Source of the DNA: Oceanicola sp.
GTDB taxonomy: Bacteria > Pseudomonadota > Alphaproteobacteria > Rhodobacterales > Rhodobacteraceae
NCBI GenBank assembly: GCA_017792405.1
Contig: CP051231.1
Location: 2,984,062 to 3,048,061, forward strand
Direction of reading: 5' to 3'
DNA: 64,000 bases
Both the position numbers and the translations under genes were made by a program. Position 1 is the first letter of the stretch, and each line of letters opens with the position of its first letter. The notes under the pieces are model-generated. The model saw nothing but the letters and a program-made list of their open reading frames with translations. It was not told the DNA's origin and searched no databases. Shown in pieces: positions 18,022-26,486 of the stretch.

Positions 18022-18975
18022 ATGCCGCAATCGCCCGATCTTGGCGCCCTCTTCGGTGCGCCGGACACCAAGACCTTTCTTGGCCTCGACCCCTGCCCCG
18101 ATTTTAGCCCGCAAGGGGCCTCGGCGGCGCTCTTCGGGGCGCCCTGCGCCACGCCCTACGGCTCGGTCGGGGCCTATTGCCAGGGCGCGCCCGCGGCGCT
18201 GCGGCGGGCTTCGGGGCAGCTTGCGGCGAACATCGACCGGATGAACTTTGACCTCGGCGGCCCGACCTTTCCGCCCGGCGCGCGGGCGGCGGTGGATTGC
18301 GGCGATCTGGATTGGAGCGAGAGCGACTTTGCCGCCAACCGTGACGCGATCCGCGAGGCGACGGGCAAGGTGCTGGCGGCGGGGGCGGTGCCGGTGGTGC
18401 TGGGGGGCGACGATTCGATTCCGATCCCGATGCTGGAGGCGTTGGACGCGCTGGGGCAGCCGGTGACGGTGCTGCAGATCGATGCCCATATCGACTGGCG
18501 GCAGGAGCATATGGGCGAGCGGATGGGCCTGTCGTCCACCATGCGGCGGGCCTCGGAGATGGCCCATGTGGAGCGGATCATTCAGGTAGGCGCGCGGGGC
18601 GTGGGCTCGGGCCACCCGGACGACCATGCCGATGCGCGGGACTGGGGCGCGCAGATCATACCGGCGCGGCAGTTCCACGCCGAGGGGGTGGCGGCGGCGC
18701 TGGCGGGCATCCCCGAAGGGGCGGCGGTGGTGATCTGCCTCGATGCCGATGCGCTGGACCCTTCGATCGTGCCGGGCGTCATCGGGCGCTCGCCCGGGGG
18801 CCTCAGCTACTATCAGGTGCTGGACCTCGTGGAGGGCGTGGCCGCGCGGGGGCGGATCGTGGCGATGGACCTCGTGGAATACGTGCCGGAGATGGATGTG
18901 GACAGTCTGGGGGCGCTCACTCTGTCACGGCTGCTCACCGCCTGCCTCGGGGTGATCGCGCGGGCCGAGGGCTAG
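18022..18975 (+). CDS. Arginase/agmatinase family hydrolase with an altered metal motif
   Basis: 317 residues of ureohydrolase fold. Metal-binding segments are visible: DAHIDW (D154, H156, D158) and LDADALDP. The first motif, normally GGDHS, is GGDDS here (D131 in place of His), and the usual SHG-x-x-x-R segment is LSSTMRR. Family members hydrolyse arginine, agmatine, guanidinobutyrate and related guanidines. The changed ligands make the substrate and even the metal uncertain. It is inserted on the plus strand within the minus-strand rnc-era block and overlaps the next gene by four bases tail to tail. Confidence 0.8.
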   Translation: MPQSPDLGALFGAPDTKTFLGLDPCPDFSPQGASAALFGAPCATPYGSVGAYCQGAPAALRRASGQLAANIDRMNFDLGGPTFPPGARAAVDCGDLDWSESDFAANRDAIREATGKVLAAGAVPVVLGGDDSIPIPMLEALDALGQPVTVLQIDAHIDWRQEHMGERMGLSSTMRRASEMAHVERIIQVGARGVGSGHPDDHADARDWGAQIIPARQFHAEGVAAALAGIPEGAAVVICLDADALDPSIVPGVIGRSPGGLSYYQVLDLVEGVAARGRIVAMDLVEYVPEMDVDSLGALTLSRLLTACLGVIARAEG

Positions 18976-19772
18976 GGCAGCGTCAGCAGCAGCGGACAGT
19001 GGTCGGAGACCTCGGGGTGGTGCAGCACGTCGAAGCTGGTGAAGGCGAGGGTTTCGCTGACCATCATGTAATCGGCGTAGCGCCCGGGCTTGGGGTAAAG
19101 GCTGTTGCGGGTGCCGGGATGGCCGCCCTCGGTGACCAGCTCGCGGGGGGCGAGGCGGGAGAGGATGCGCAGGGTCTCGCTGCCGGGTAGCACGTTGAAA
19201 TCGCCGCAGATAATCGCCTCGTCGCCGGGCTGGCGAATGCTCTCGACAAGCCCGGCCAGCCGCTCGGCCTGAGCGGCGCGGGCGGGCGTGTCGGCCTTGC
19301 CGGCCTTGGGGTCGCGCAGCCCGTGCATATGGGCGATGACGACGGCGCCCTCTGGCCGCCAGAGGCGCAGGGCGTGGCCGGTACGGGAGCGCGGATGGGG
19401 GCCGAAGCCCTCGGCGCCGAACTCTCCATGCACGAAGCCCTGCGCCTGATGGGTGACGGGCAGGCCGCGCCGGGTGCAGGTGGCGAGGCCCCATTGCGAC
19501 CAGACCTGAGTTTGCTCATGCCAGAGCGGGCCACGGGCGGCGGGGCAGAAGGTGATGTCGTGCCCCGGAAGAGCCTCGGCCAGATCGGCCAGCATATCGG
19601 CCCGCTGCGGCAGGTTGCGGCCATCATCGCGGTAATCGAGCCAGGGCGCGGGGGTGTTTGGAACGTGGACAACCTCTTGAATGCAAAAGATATCAGGGTC
19701 GTTCTGCGCCAGCCACTCGGCGAGCTCGGCGTGCATGCGCCCGCCCCAGGCGTTGAGGCAGGTAAGGCGCAT
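18972..19772 (-). CDS. Endonuclease/exonuclease/phosphatase family protein
   Basis: 266 residues of EEP fold: TCLNAWGG at the N-terminus, the metal-binding Glu in IFCIQEVVH, an internal HMHGLRDP, GDFNVLPGS, and the C-terminal SDHCPLLLTLP with the catalytic Asp-His. No signal peptide is present, so it is probably cytoplasmic. Its start codon overlaps the rnc stop, suggesting co-expression with RNase III. It could be a nuclease or a phosphodiesterase. Confidence 0.85.
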   Translation of the reverse strand: MRLTCLNAWGGRMHAELAEWLAQNDPDIFCIQEVVHVPNTPAPWLDYRDDGRNLPQRADMLADLAEALPGHDITFCPAARGPLWHEQTQVWSQWGLATCTRRGLPVTHQAQGFVHGEFGAEGFGPHPRSRTGHALRLWRPEGAVVIAHMHGLRDPKAGKADTPARAAQAERLAGLVESIRQPGDEAIICGDFNVLPGSETLRILSRLAPRELVTEGGHPGTRNSLYPKPGRYADYMMVSETLAFTSFDVLHHPEVSDHCPLLLTLP

Positions 19773-20452
19773 CAGCCCTCCAGCCGAGTCAGCAGCGCCC
19801 GGGCGGCCTCATGCTCGGCCAGCTTCTTGCGGCGGGCCTTGCCGACGGCCTCCTTGCCGTTGGCCAGCACGGCGGCCATGTGGAAGATGAACTCGTGGCC
19901 ATCCCCCTCCTGCTTGCGCAGCTCGTAGCTGGGCGGCGGCAACCCACGCGCCTGCGCCCACTCCTGCAGGGCCGTCTTGGCATCCTTGGCATCGGCCTCG
20001 ACCGACTTCACCCTGCCCAGCCAGTGCTTGCGGATCACCGTGCGGGCGACATCGAACCCGGCATCTCGGTAGACGGCGGCGATCACGGCCTCCATCGCAT
20101 CGCCCAGCAGCGCCTCCTTGCGGCGCCCGCCCGATTGCATCTCGGAGCGGCCCAGCTTGAGCACATCGCCCAGCGCGATCTCGCGGGCGACCTCGGCGCA
20201 GGTCTCCTTGTTGACCAGCACGTGAAACCGGGGCGAAAGCTGGCCCTCGGGCGCGTGGGGGTCTGCCTCCATCAGCGCCTCTGCGATCACCAGACCGAGC
20301 ACACGGTCGCCAAGAAACTCCAAGCGCTGGTTGTTCTCCTGCCCCGTGGTGGTGAAGGAGGGGTGGGTGAGCGCGCGGATCAGCAGCGCCGGATCGGTGA
20401 ACCCGTGGCCGAGCCGGGCGGCGAAGGCCTGAACATCTGCCGAGAGCTTCAT
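19772..20452 (-). CDS. rnc: Ribonuclease III
   Basis: 226 residues. The RNase III signature is present as [20 protein letters not shown], with further acidic catalytic positions at [14 protein letters not shown]-terminal double-stranded RNA binding domain starts around [20 protein letters not shown]. It processes rRNA precursors and structured RNA. Its ATG overlaps the stop of the second lepB (ATGA), a common operon arrangement. Confidence 0.96.
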   Translation of the reverse strand: MKLSADVQAFAARLGHGFTDPALLIRALTHPSFTTTGQENNQRLEFLGDRVLGLVIAEALMEADPHAPEGQLSPRFHVLVNKETCAEVAREIALGDVLKLGRSEMQSGGRRKEALLGDAMEAVIAAVYRDAGFDVARTVIRKHWLGRVKSVEADAKDAKTALQEWAQARGLPPPSYELRKQEGDGHEFIFHMAAVLANGKEAVGKARRKKLAEHEAARALLTRLEG

Positions 20453-21171
20453 TCGATCACTTTCCCGTATCTATCACCGCGCCAGTTACGAAAATCATAA
20501 AGCCACGACCCGGCGGCTGAAAAGATCACCCTGTCGGCATGGCCGCGGACGCTTTCGAGTGGGACGAAACCGAGGCCGCCCTGCGCCTGGGGCACGCGGC
20601 TGTCGAGGCTGTTGTCGCGGTTGTCGCCCATCACGAACATATGGCCCGCCGGCACGGTGACCTCGGGCGTGGTGTCCATCGGGCCGCCATCGGAGAGGTT
20701 GAGCACGTGGTGGCTGCGGCCGGAGGGGAAGCTCTCTCGCAACAGAGATTTGAGGCAGATCGCCCCCTCGCCCACCGGTTCATTGGCGCAGCGCGGGCGG
20801 TGGCGGCGCGGCCCCTGCCCTTCCATGATCTCTTCGAAATCACCGAGCGGCTCCTGCGTCAGAGCAACGCCGTTGAGCACCGGCACGCCGCCCTGCACGG
20901 CGATGGTGTCGCCCTCCAGCGCGATGACCCGTTTGACGAAATCGGCCCCGGTTACGGGGTGGCGGAACACCACCACATCGCCGCGCTCGACGGGGCGCGG
21001 GAGGCGCTCGTTCACGAAGAAATAGTCGCCCACCAGCAGGGTGGGCTTCATCGAACCGGCGGGGATGTAGAAGGGTGCCCAGATCAACCGCAGGGCCAGC
21101 GCGAAAGCGGGGAGGCCCAGCACGATGGCGACGCCTACCCCGATGAAAAGCCAGTAGAAAACCCGGCGCAC
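20449..21171 (-). CDS. lepB: Signal peptidase I, second tandem copy
   Basis: 240 residues. One N-terminal membrane helix is followed by the catalytic serine motif [15 protein letters not shown] and the lysine motif [17 protein letters not shown]. The C-terminal box [11 protein letters not shown] is intact, so it should be active. It is clearly paralogous to the upstream lepB, sharing the lysine box almost word for word. Compared with that copy it has one membrane helix and a shorter insert. Four bases separate the genes. Confidence 0.92.
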   Translation of the reverse strand: MRRVFYWLFIGVGVAIVLGLPAFALALRLIWAPFYIPAGSMKPTLLVGDYFFVNERLPRPVERGDVVVFRHPVTGADFVKRVIALEGDTIAVQGGVPVLNGVALTQEPLGDFEEIMEGQGPRRHRPRCANEPVGEGAICLKSLLRESFPSGRSHHVLNLSDGGPMDTTPEVTVPAGHMFVMGDNRDNSLDSRVPQAQGGLGFVPLESVRGHADRVIFSAAGSWLYDFRNWRGDRYGKVIE

Positions 21172-21175
21172 CGGA

Positions 21176-21970
21176 TCAGTCGACCTTGTGGAAGAAGCGG
21201 TCGCTGCGCCATGTCCAGAAGTAGAAGAGCGAGCGCCCCGCGGAAGAGAACATCACCCGGTCGACGCGGCCGATCAGGTTTTCGTAGGGCACGTAGCCGA
21301 CGCCGCCGATCTGCTGCGACACGCGGCTGTCCTGGCTGTTGTCGCGGTTGTCGCCCATGAAGAAATAGTGGCCTTCCGGGACGTTGTAGACGTTGGTTTC
21401 ATCCTGATGGCGGTTCGGGAAGTAGTTAACGTCGAGCGTGCCGTAGCTCTTGCCGTTCAGGTCAGTCTCGATCAGGCGCTGCTTCTCGCAGGTGCCGCCT
21501 TGCCCCACCGGGGCGTTGGAGCAGGCGGGCTCGGTGCCCTGGCTGCCCTGGGGTTCCTTGATCTCGGTGAAGAGGCCGCCGTCTTCCTGCTTGTAGGGGG
21601 TGCCGTTGACGGTGAGCTGGCCCTTGGTGACCTGAATCCGGTCGCCCGGCATACCCACCAGACGCTTGACGAAATCGGCCCCGGTGACGGGATGGCGGAA
21701 CACCACCACATCGCCGCGCTCTGGCTCGCTGCCCCAGATCCGGCCCGAGACCGGGCAGGCGGAGAAGGGGCAGGAATGGCGCGAATAGCCGTAGGCCATT
21801 TTGTTCACGAAGAGGAAATCGCCGATCAGCAGCGTGTCTTTCATCGAGCCGGTGGGAATCCAGAACGGCTGGAAGAACAGGGTGCGGAAGACGCCGGCGA
21901 TGATCAGGGCCCAGAAGATGGTCTTGATCGTTTCCATAAAGCTCTCGCCGGCTTTGGATTTTTCGGCCAT
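21176..21970 (-). CDS. lepB: Signal peptidase I, first copy
   Basis: 264 residues. N-terminal helix ETIKTIFWALIIAGVFRTLFF, catalytic Ser in TGSMKDTLLIGDFLF, catalytic Lys in [17 protein letters not shown], and the GDNRDNSQDSR box. It cleaves Sec signal peptides at the outer face of the inner membrane. The start MAEKSKAGES was chosen because upstream sequence is Arg-rich and lacks family likeness. It begins a coupled set lepB-lepB-rnc, and the repeat at 22072-22162 lies in its promoter region. Confidence 0.95.
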   Translation of the reverse strand: MAEKSKAGESFMETIKTIFWALIIAGVFRTLFFQPFWIPTGSMKDTLLIGDFLFVNKMAYGYSRHSCPFSACPVSGRIWGSEPERGDVVVFRHPVTGADFVKRLVGMPGDRIQVTKGQLTVNGTPYKQEDGGLFTEIKEPQGSQGTEPACSNAPVGQGGTCEKQRLIETDLNGKSYGTLDVNYFPNRHQDETNVYNVPEGHYFFMGDNRDNSQDSRVSQQIGGVGYVPYENLIGRVDRVMFSSAGRSLFYFWTWRSDRFFHKVD

Positions 21971-22071
21971 GCGGCTCCCTCGCCTGTCTCTGCGCTCGGC
22001 AGCTACATGGCGGGCGCGCAGGGGGGAGTCAAGGCGGGCTGACGGCACCGTGCATTGGGGTTAACGGCAGG

Positions 22072-22162
22072 GTTAACCGTTGCCACAGGGCCATGCACAA
22101 CTGATGCACATCCGATGCACATTCCATGCGCATGTCGGATGACATAGCCGCGCGGCGTTAAC
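22072..22162 (+). repeat. GTTAAC-flanked element with 11-bp-period ATGCACA array, copy B
   Basis: A 91-bp segment begins GTTAACCG and ends GGCGTTAAC. Three ATGCACA heptamers lie at 11-bp spacing, then TTCCATGC as in copy A (2449-2536). It sits between acpS and the lepB-lepB-rnc set, all on the minus strand. Just outside is a further GTTAAC, giving TTAA-N8-TTAA at the left edge. Confidence 0.75.
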
Positions 22163-22167
22163 ACAGC

Positions 22168-22578
22168 TTACCCCTCCGCGCGGCGCGGCAGGGCCTCGAT
22201 CACGACGAAGGCCTGCGCCCAGGGGTGATCGTCGGTCAGGGTGACGTGGATCACCGCCTCGTGGTCCGGCGGGGTCATCGACGCCAGCCGCTCGGCGGCC
22301 CAGCCGGTGACCTCCATCACCGGCTGCCCGGTGTGCAGGTTGCGGACCGACATGTCCTTCCAGGCGATGCCCATGCGCAGGCCGGTGCCCAGCGCCTTGG
22401 AGCAGGCCTCCTTGGCGGCCCAGCGCTTGGCGTAGGTGCCCGGCGTATCGGCCCGGCGCTCGGCCTTGGCCTGCTCGACCGGCGTGAAGACGCGATTGCG
22501 GAAGCGGTCACCAAACCGCTCCAGCGTGGCGGCGATGCGCTCGATGTTGGCCAGATCGGTGCCGATGCCCAAGATCAT
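22168..22578 (-). CDS. acpS: Holo-[acyl-carrier-protein] synthase
   Basis: 136 residues. The signatures [15 protein letters not shown] (Mg-binding Asp) and [15 protein letters not shown] are those of AcpS, which moves phosphopantetheine from CoA to ACP. Length is normal. In related genomes it follows pdxJ directly; here three small genes, a LysR gene and an AT-rich spacer separate the two. Confidence 0.94.
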   Translation of the reverse strand: MILGIGTDLANIERIAATLERFGDRFRNRVFTPVEQAKAERRADTPGTYAKRWAAKEACSKALGTGLRMGIAWKDMSVRNLHTGQPVMEVTGWAAERLASMTPPDHEAVIHVTLTDDHPWAQAFVVIEALPRRAEG

Positions 22579-22585
22579 CAGCGGA

Positions 22586-23041
22586 TCACTCGTTGCCGAG
22601 TTGCTGGCTGACGGTGATCGCGCCGGTGGATTGGTTGAGGGTGATCGTGAGCACGGTGGAATTGACGAAATTCTTCTCCGGCAGCCAGATCATGGCAGGC
22701 AAGGTGAAGGTGAGGCCGAGGGCCGGGTCGTAGCCTGCTTCGAGCTGATCAAAATCCATCCCCGCCCAGCCGGACTGGTTCTCACGGGAGAGCACCTTGC
22801 ACTGGCGGCCGCCGACCTCGTCATAGGGCGGTGAGAGGATCATCAGGTGATAGGGCGCGGCGGCGGGTTCGATGGTGTCGAGCAGCACGAGGCGCACATC
22901 GTCATTGGCAAAGCTGCGGGTGCTGGCCTCCCACGGCTCGGGGATGTTGCGGGCATCGGTGCGGTAGTCGCCACAGTCGGAGACCTCCTGCGCGGCGGCG
23001 GGGAGCGTGAAGGCCAGAAGGGCGAGCGCGGCGCGGATCAC
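22586..23041 (-). CDS. Exported protein of unknown function
   Basis: 151 residues with signal peptide [18 protein letters not shown]. The mature protein has two cysteines (SDCGDYRTD and RQCKVLSRE) and no recognisable enzymatic motif. Its C-terminal part, [19 protein letters not shown], looks like beta strands. It overlaps the next gene by four bases (23038-23041), so the two are likely co-expressed. I have no function to offer. Confidence 0.65.
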   Translation of the reverse strand: MIRAALALLAFTLPAAAQEVSDCGDYRTDARNIPEPWEASTRSFANDDVRLVLLDTIEPAAAPYHLMILSPPYDEVGGRQCKVLSRENQSGWAGMDFDQLEAGYDPALGLTFTLPAMIWLPEKNFVNSTVLTITLNQSTGAITVSQQLGNE

Positions 23042-23460
23042 TTGCGGGACTCCAGCGCCTTCAGCTGGCTCCGGGCGCCCATGCCGAGGAAGATGCGGTT
23101 GACCAGCAGGACCACGACCAGAAGGACAAGGAAGACCACACCCACGATGGTGAGCACCTCGGGGTTGGTCAGCTCGGGCGTGAAGAGCAGCACGCCGCCG
23201 AGGATGATTGCGTTGATGACTGCCACCACGAGGGTCATCCGAAAGGCGGCAGACCAGGCCTCGTCATTGAGGAGCGGTTCGCGAGTTTCACGCGCGAAGG
23301 CCTGCCCTTCGAGCAGCGCCGCGAGCATCGGCGGCAGGGCGGTGGAGAGGCCGGTGGGCAGGCGCACCCCGGCGAAGCTGGCGAGCACCCATGTGAGCAG
23401 GGCGAGGCCGAGGGCCGTGGCGATGTAAATGCCCGCGTAGCGCAACAGGCTGATCCGCAT
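23038..23460 (-). CDS. Small integral membrane protein (ABZJ_00895-like)
   Basis: 140 residues with about four membrane helices: IYIATALGLALLTWVLA, TALPPMLAALL, TLVVAVINAIILGGVLLF and VLTIVGVVFLVLLVVVLLV. A conserved-looking EGQAFARETR lies between helices 2 and 3. The pattern resembles the small ABZJ_00895-type membrane family of unknown function, a tentative match from memory. It is translationally coupled to the exported protein downstream. Confidence 0.65.
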   Translation of the reverse strand: MRISLLRYAGIYIATALGLALLTWVLASFAGVRLPTGLSTALPPMLAALLEGQAFARETREPLLNDEAWSAAFRMTLVVAVINAIILGGVLLFTPELTNPEVLTIVGVVFLVLLVVVLLVNRIFLGMGARSQLKALESRK

Positions 23461-23500
23461 AGCTTTCCTCTCCGGCCATCTGCGTTTGGTGAGGCGCAGA

Positions 23501-23635
23501 CTAGCGGGCGGGGCGCGGCAGGGGAAGGTCGGCCAACTCGCGCGGGGTCATGCGGCGGACGGCGGGATGGGCGAGCGGGTCTGACGGGTTGAGCGCGGGG
23601 TGCGGTGTGAAGAGAGTGCGAATGAGGCGGAACAT
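23501..23635 (-). CDS. 44-residue micro-protein divergent from a LysR regulator
   Basis: The peptide starts MFRLIRTLFTPHPALNPSDP and ends MTPRELADLPLPRPAR. A strong Shine-Dalgarno AAAAGGAG lies eight bases ahead of the ATG. Codon composition fits its neighbours. Its start faces the LysR gene across 90 bases that contain two GCATAT half-sites, so it is a natural LysR target. Function unknown; the basic N-terminal helix may sit at a membrane. Confidence 0.6.
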   Translation of the reverse strand: MFRLIRTLFTPHPALNPSDPLAHPAVRRMTPRELADLPLPRPAR

Positions 23636-23725
23636 GGGGTGGCTCCTTTTAGCTATGATGAAATTAACCCCGCGCACGCCGCCTGCATATTGCGGCTGAT
23701 CTGCATATGTATTTAGATTTGCTAT

Positions 23726-24625
23726 ATGGCTGACCTGAACGACATTCCGCTCAATGCGCTGCGCGCCGCCGAGGCGGTGGCGCGACTGGGCTCGCTTTCG
23801 CGGGCGGGGGCAGAGCTTGGGGTTTCGCCCGGTGCGGTTAGCCAGCAGGTGGCGCGGGCAGAGGCGGCGCTGGGGCGCGGGCTGTTCGAGCGGCGGCCGG
23901 GCGGGATGGTGCCGCTGGAGGGGACGGAGGAGGTGTTTGCCAACCTGCGCGAAGGCTTCGCCCGGCTGAGCCGCGCCGCAGAGGCCGCGCGGCGGGACCG
24001 GTCGCATGTGCTGACGGTTTCGGTTGCGCCGATCTTTGCCGCGCGGTTCCTCATTTGGCGGCTGAGCGACTTCACCCGCGCGCATCCGGACATTCAGGTG
24101 CGGATCGACTCCACGCCCGGGCTGATCGACTTTGCCGCCTCCGACATCGACCTTGCGGTGCGGATCGGGCCGGGCGGCTACAGCGGCGTGAGCTGCGAGC
24201 GGCTCTTCGGGCAGAGGATCGTGCCTGTGTGCTCGGCGGAACTGGCGGCGCGGGTTGCCGGGCCAGAGGATTTTGCGCGCCTGCCGATCATCCGCGACAC
24301 CAGCGCGATGTTCGGCTGGGTGGCGTGGCTCGGGCCGGAAGGCGCGGAGGTGACGCTGGGGGGCGGGCCGGAATTTTCGGAAGCCTCTCTGTGCTTTGAT
24401 GCGGCAATGGCCGGGCAAGGGGTGTTCTTGGCCTTCGAGGTGCTGGCGCATGATCCGCTGGCGCGCGGACAGGTGGTGGCGCCGGTGCCGCGCTGGCATG
24501 ATACCGAGCACGCCTATTGGCTGCTCCATGCGGAGGGGCGGAGCCTTTCAAACCCCGCGCGGCTGTTCCGGCGGTGGTTGAAGGGGGCGGTGAAGGCCGA
24601 GGGGCTGGGTGGCGCCGACGGGTGA
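23726..24625 (+). CDS. LysR family transcriptional regulator (GcvA-like)
   Basis: 299 residues. The N-terminal HTH NALRAAEAVARLGSLSRAGAELGVSPGAVSQQV is typical of the GcvA/AmpR subgroup. A periplasmic-binding-protein-like effector domain follows from about residue 90 (HVLTVSVAPIFAARFLIWRL, ASDIDLAVRIGPG). It is divergent from the 44-residue gene and may autoregulate through the GCATAT repeats at about 23690-23710. The effector is unknown. It interrupts the usual acpS-pdxJ neighbourhood. Confidence 0.9.
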   Translation: MADLNDIPLNALRAAEAVARLGSLSRAGAELGVSPGAVSQQVARAEAALGRGLFERRPGGMVPLEGTEEVFANLREGFARLSRAAEAARRDRSHVLTVSVAPIFAARFLIWRLSDFTRAHPDIQVRIDSTPGLIDFAASDIDLAVRIGPGGYSGVSCERLFGQRIVPVCSAELAARVAGPEDFARLPIIRDTSAMFGWVAWLGPEGAEVTLGGGPEFSEASLCFDAAMAGQGVFLAFEVLAHDPLARGQVVAPVPRWHDTEHAYWLLHAEGRSLSNPARLFRRWLKGAVKAEGLGGADG

Positions 24626-24636
24626 GAATGGCGTGT

Positions 24637-24689
24637 GAAAATTCTTCTCGAAGATTTTTCGGGCCGGAAAAATTTCGTGAAAATTTTTC
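24637..24689. terminator. AT-rich multi-palindrome between convergent lysR and pdxJ
   Basis: Four near-palindromic units follow one another: GAAAATTCTTC (24637), GAAGATTTTTC (24650), GAAAAATTTC (24667) and GAAAATTTTTC (24679). They fill the 63 bases between two convergent genes and stand out in a GC-rich genome. They can form two adjacent hairpins with T-rich ends in both directions, so a bidirectional terminator is plausible. Confidence 0.45.
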
Positions 24690-25432
24690 TAGCTGCGGGC
24701 TTCGTCCATCAGGCGGCGCATTTCATGGATCGCCGGGGTGAGGCCGCGGAAAATGGCTTCGCCGATGATGAAGTGGCCGATGTTCAGTTCGCGCACTTCG
24801 GGGAAGGCGGCGATAGGCTGGACGGTGTCGTAGGTGAGGCCGTGGCCGGCGTGGACCTCCAGCCCGAGGGAGTGGGCGAAGGTGGACATCTCGCGCAGGC
24901 GCTCCAGCTCGGCATCGCGCTCATTGAACCGGCCCTCGGCGTGTGCATCGCAATAGGCGCCGGTGTGCAGCTCGACGACCGCGGCGCCGATGCGATGGGC
25001 GGCCTCGATCTGGCGTTGGTCGGCGGCGATGAAGATGGACACGCGGCAGCCGGCCTCGGCCAGTGGGGCGATAAAATGGGCGAGCTTGTTCTCTTCACGC
25101 GCGACCTCAAGCCCGCCCTCGGTGGTGCGCTCCTCGCGCTTTTCGGGCACGATGCAGACAGCGTGGGGCTTGTGGCGCAGGGCGATGGCCTGCATCTCGG
25201 CGGTGGCGGCCATCTCGAAGTTGAGCGGCACGGTGAGCGCCTCCATCAGCGCCTCGATGTCGGCGTCGGAGATATGGCGGCGGTCTTCGCGCAGGTGGGC
25301 AGTGATGCCATCGGCCCCCGCCTCCTCGGCCAGCTTGGCGGCGCGGAGCGGGTCGGGATAGGCCGAGCCGCGCGCGTTGCGGACGGTGGCGACGTGGTCG
25401 ATGTTGACGCCGAGGCGGAGTTGGTCGGTCAT
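24689..25432 (-). CDS. pdxJ: Pyridoxine 5'-phosphate synthase
   Basis: 247 residues. The N-terminus [20 protein letters not shown] is the classic PdxJ signature. The active-site segments [20 protein letters not shown] and CIVPEKREE are present, as are the C-terminal AGHGLTYD and [13 protein letters not shown]. PdxJ condenses aminoacetone phosphate with deoxyxylulose phosphate. The ATG at 25432 was chosen; upstream codons run into the region of the dispersed repeat. Normal length. Confidence 0.96.
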   Translation of the reverse strand: MTDQLRLGVNIDHVATVRNARGSAYPDPLRAAKLAEEAGADGITAHLREDRRHISDADIEALMEALTVPLNFEMAATAEMQAIALRHKPHAVCIVPEKREERTTEGGLEVAREENKLAHFIAPLAEAGCRVSIFIAADQRQIEAAHRIGAAVVELHTGAYCDAHAEGRFNERDAELERLREMSTFAHSLGLEVHAGHGLTYDTVQPIAAFPEVRELNIGHFIIGEAIFRGLTPAIHEMRRLMDEARS

Positions 25433-25771
25433 AAGCGGGCCCTCTGTTGCGGCGGACCTTAGGGCGGGTTTGGCCGGGTTGGAAGGGGCGCGCCGCAGGG
25501 TCGAACGGTTGCGCGGGGGAGCCTGCACGGAATCAAGCCGAAGGCGCCGTGCAGCGCCGTCCCGTCCGTCGCACCGGTGGTGCGCCGTCGAACGATGGCC
25601 CGCCTTTGGCGGGACGGGGCGGCGCTTGGGTGAGGCAATCCCTCCCCTCAGAGGTCAGATGACCACTGCACCATAAAGTGCCCCGGACCTCCGTTGCATG
25701 CGCCACCCCGCGGGACGGCGCGGCCCGGCTCGCGTTGGGAGGAGGTTGCTCCCCAGAGCCAGCGCGGCAAG
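25433..25771. other. 339-base gap between DUF2062 gene and pdxJ, mostly repeat
   Basis: Apart from the dispersed repeat at 25520-25740 there are ~87 bases ahead of pdxJ with no clear promoter hexamers, and ~30 bases next to the DUF2062 stop. Open frames crossing it are Arg/Pro-rich and do not look coding. Confidence 0.6.
25520..25740 (+). repeat. Dispersed intergenic repeat, copy 2 (inverted relative to 8422-8592)
   Basis: The first 39 bases equal the reverse complement of 8553-8591. A later block (ATAAAGTGCC, CCGTTGC, GCGCCACCCCGCGGG) also matches, roughly four bases in five. Copy 2 carries an extra ~50-base inverted segment (GTCCCGTCCGTCG with GGCGGGACGGGG) absent from copy 1, as if a hairpin had been gained or lost. 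Confidence 0.8.
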
Positions 25772-26443
25772 TTACTCGCCCGCGACCTCGCTTTCCTGTT
25801 TCTTTCGCTTGGCGGCGATCTCCTGTAGCTTGGCTTTCAGCTGGCCTTTGCGGCGCTGCTGGTAGGCGGTCAGGATAGGCACCGAGACGTAGTAGCAGAT
25901 CGTGGCGGCGATCACGCCGGGGATCAGGCCGCCGACGAGATAGGGCAGGAAGACATCGTCGAAGAACCCGGCCAGCTTGCCCCAATGGGCGTGGTCGGGG
26001 GTGAAGATCGACAGGAAGTTGTGCCAGAGGTCCGACATCGCCCCGGAGAACGCCTTCATCAGTCCGTGGCTGTCATCGGGGTTGGGGCCGCGCCCGAAGA
26101 CGGGGCGGGTGCCGAGCATGCCGTGGCCGAGCCGCAGCGAGAGCGCAGCGATGATCGGGAAGGTGATGGGGTTGCCGAAGAAGGTGCCGAGGATGGCGGC
26201 GAGGATGTTGCCGCGCATCACCTTGGCGACGAGAAAGGCGGTGAGAAAGTGCAGCCCGTAGAACGGTGTGAAGCTGACGAAGACCCCGGCCCAGATGCCA
26301 CGGGCGATGCGGTTGGGTGAGTCGGGCAGCCGCCGCAGCCGGTGGCGGACGTATTGCGCCGCCCGATACCAACCGCCGCGCGGGTAGAAGAACTCGAGCA
26401 CGATCCGTGCCCAGCTTCGTCTGTCCCTGCGCCTGAAAACCAA
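25772..26443 (-). CDS. DUF2062 domain membrane protein
   Basis: 223 residues. The DUF2062 core SPNRIARGIWAGVFVSFTPFYGLHFL and NPITFPIIAALSLRLG is present, with a second hydrophobic pair near the C-terminus (FLPYLVGGLIPGVIAATICYY) and a charged tail. An inner-membrane protein of unknown role. It follows rel in Rhodobacterales, as here, which supports a housekeeping assignment. Confidence 0.85.
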   Translation of the reverse strand: MVFRRRDRRSWARIVLEFFYPRGGWYRAAQYVRHRLRRLPDSPNRIARGIWAGVFVSFTPFYGLHFLTAFLVAKVMRGNILAAILGTFFGNPITFPIIAALSLRLGHGMLGTRPVFGRGPNPDDSHGLMKAFSGAMSDLWHNFLSIFTPDHAHWGKLAGFFDDVFLPYLVGGLIPGVIAATICYYVSVPILTAYQQRRKGQLKAKLQEIAAKRKKQESEVAGE

Positions 26444-26486
26444 GCCTCTTCCCCTGCTCTGCGGCCCCTCTCCGGGGGCCGCTGGT

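Noticed and set aside
22061..22077. TTAA-N8-TTAA beside repeat copy B as a CtrA site
   Set aside because: The spacing is 8, not the consensus 7. It is treated as part of the repeat context.
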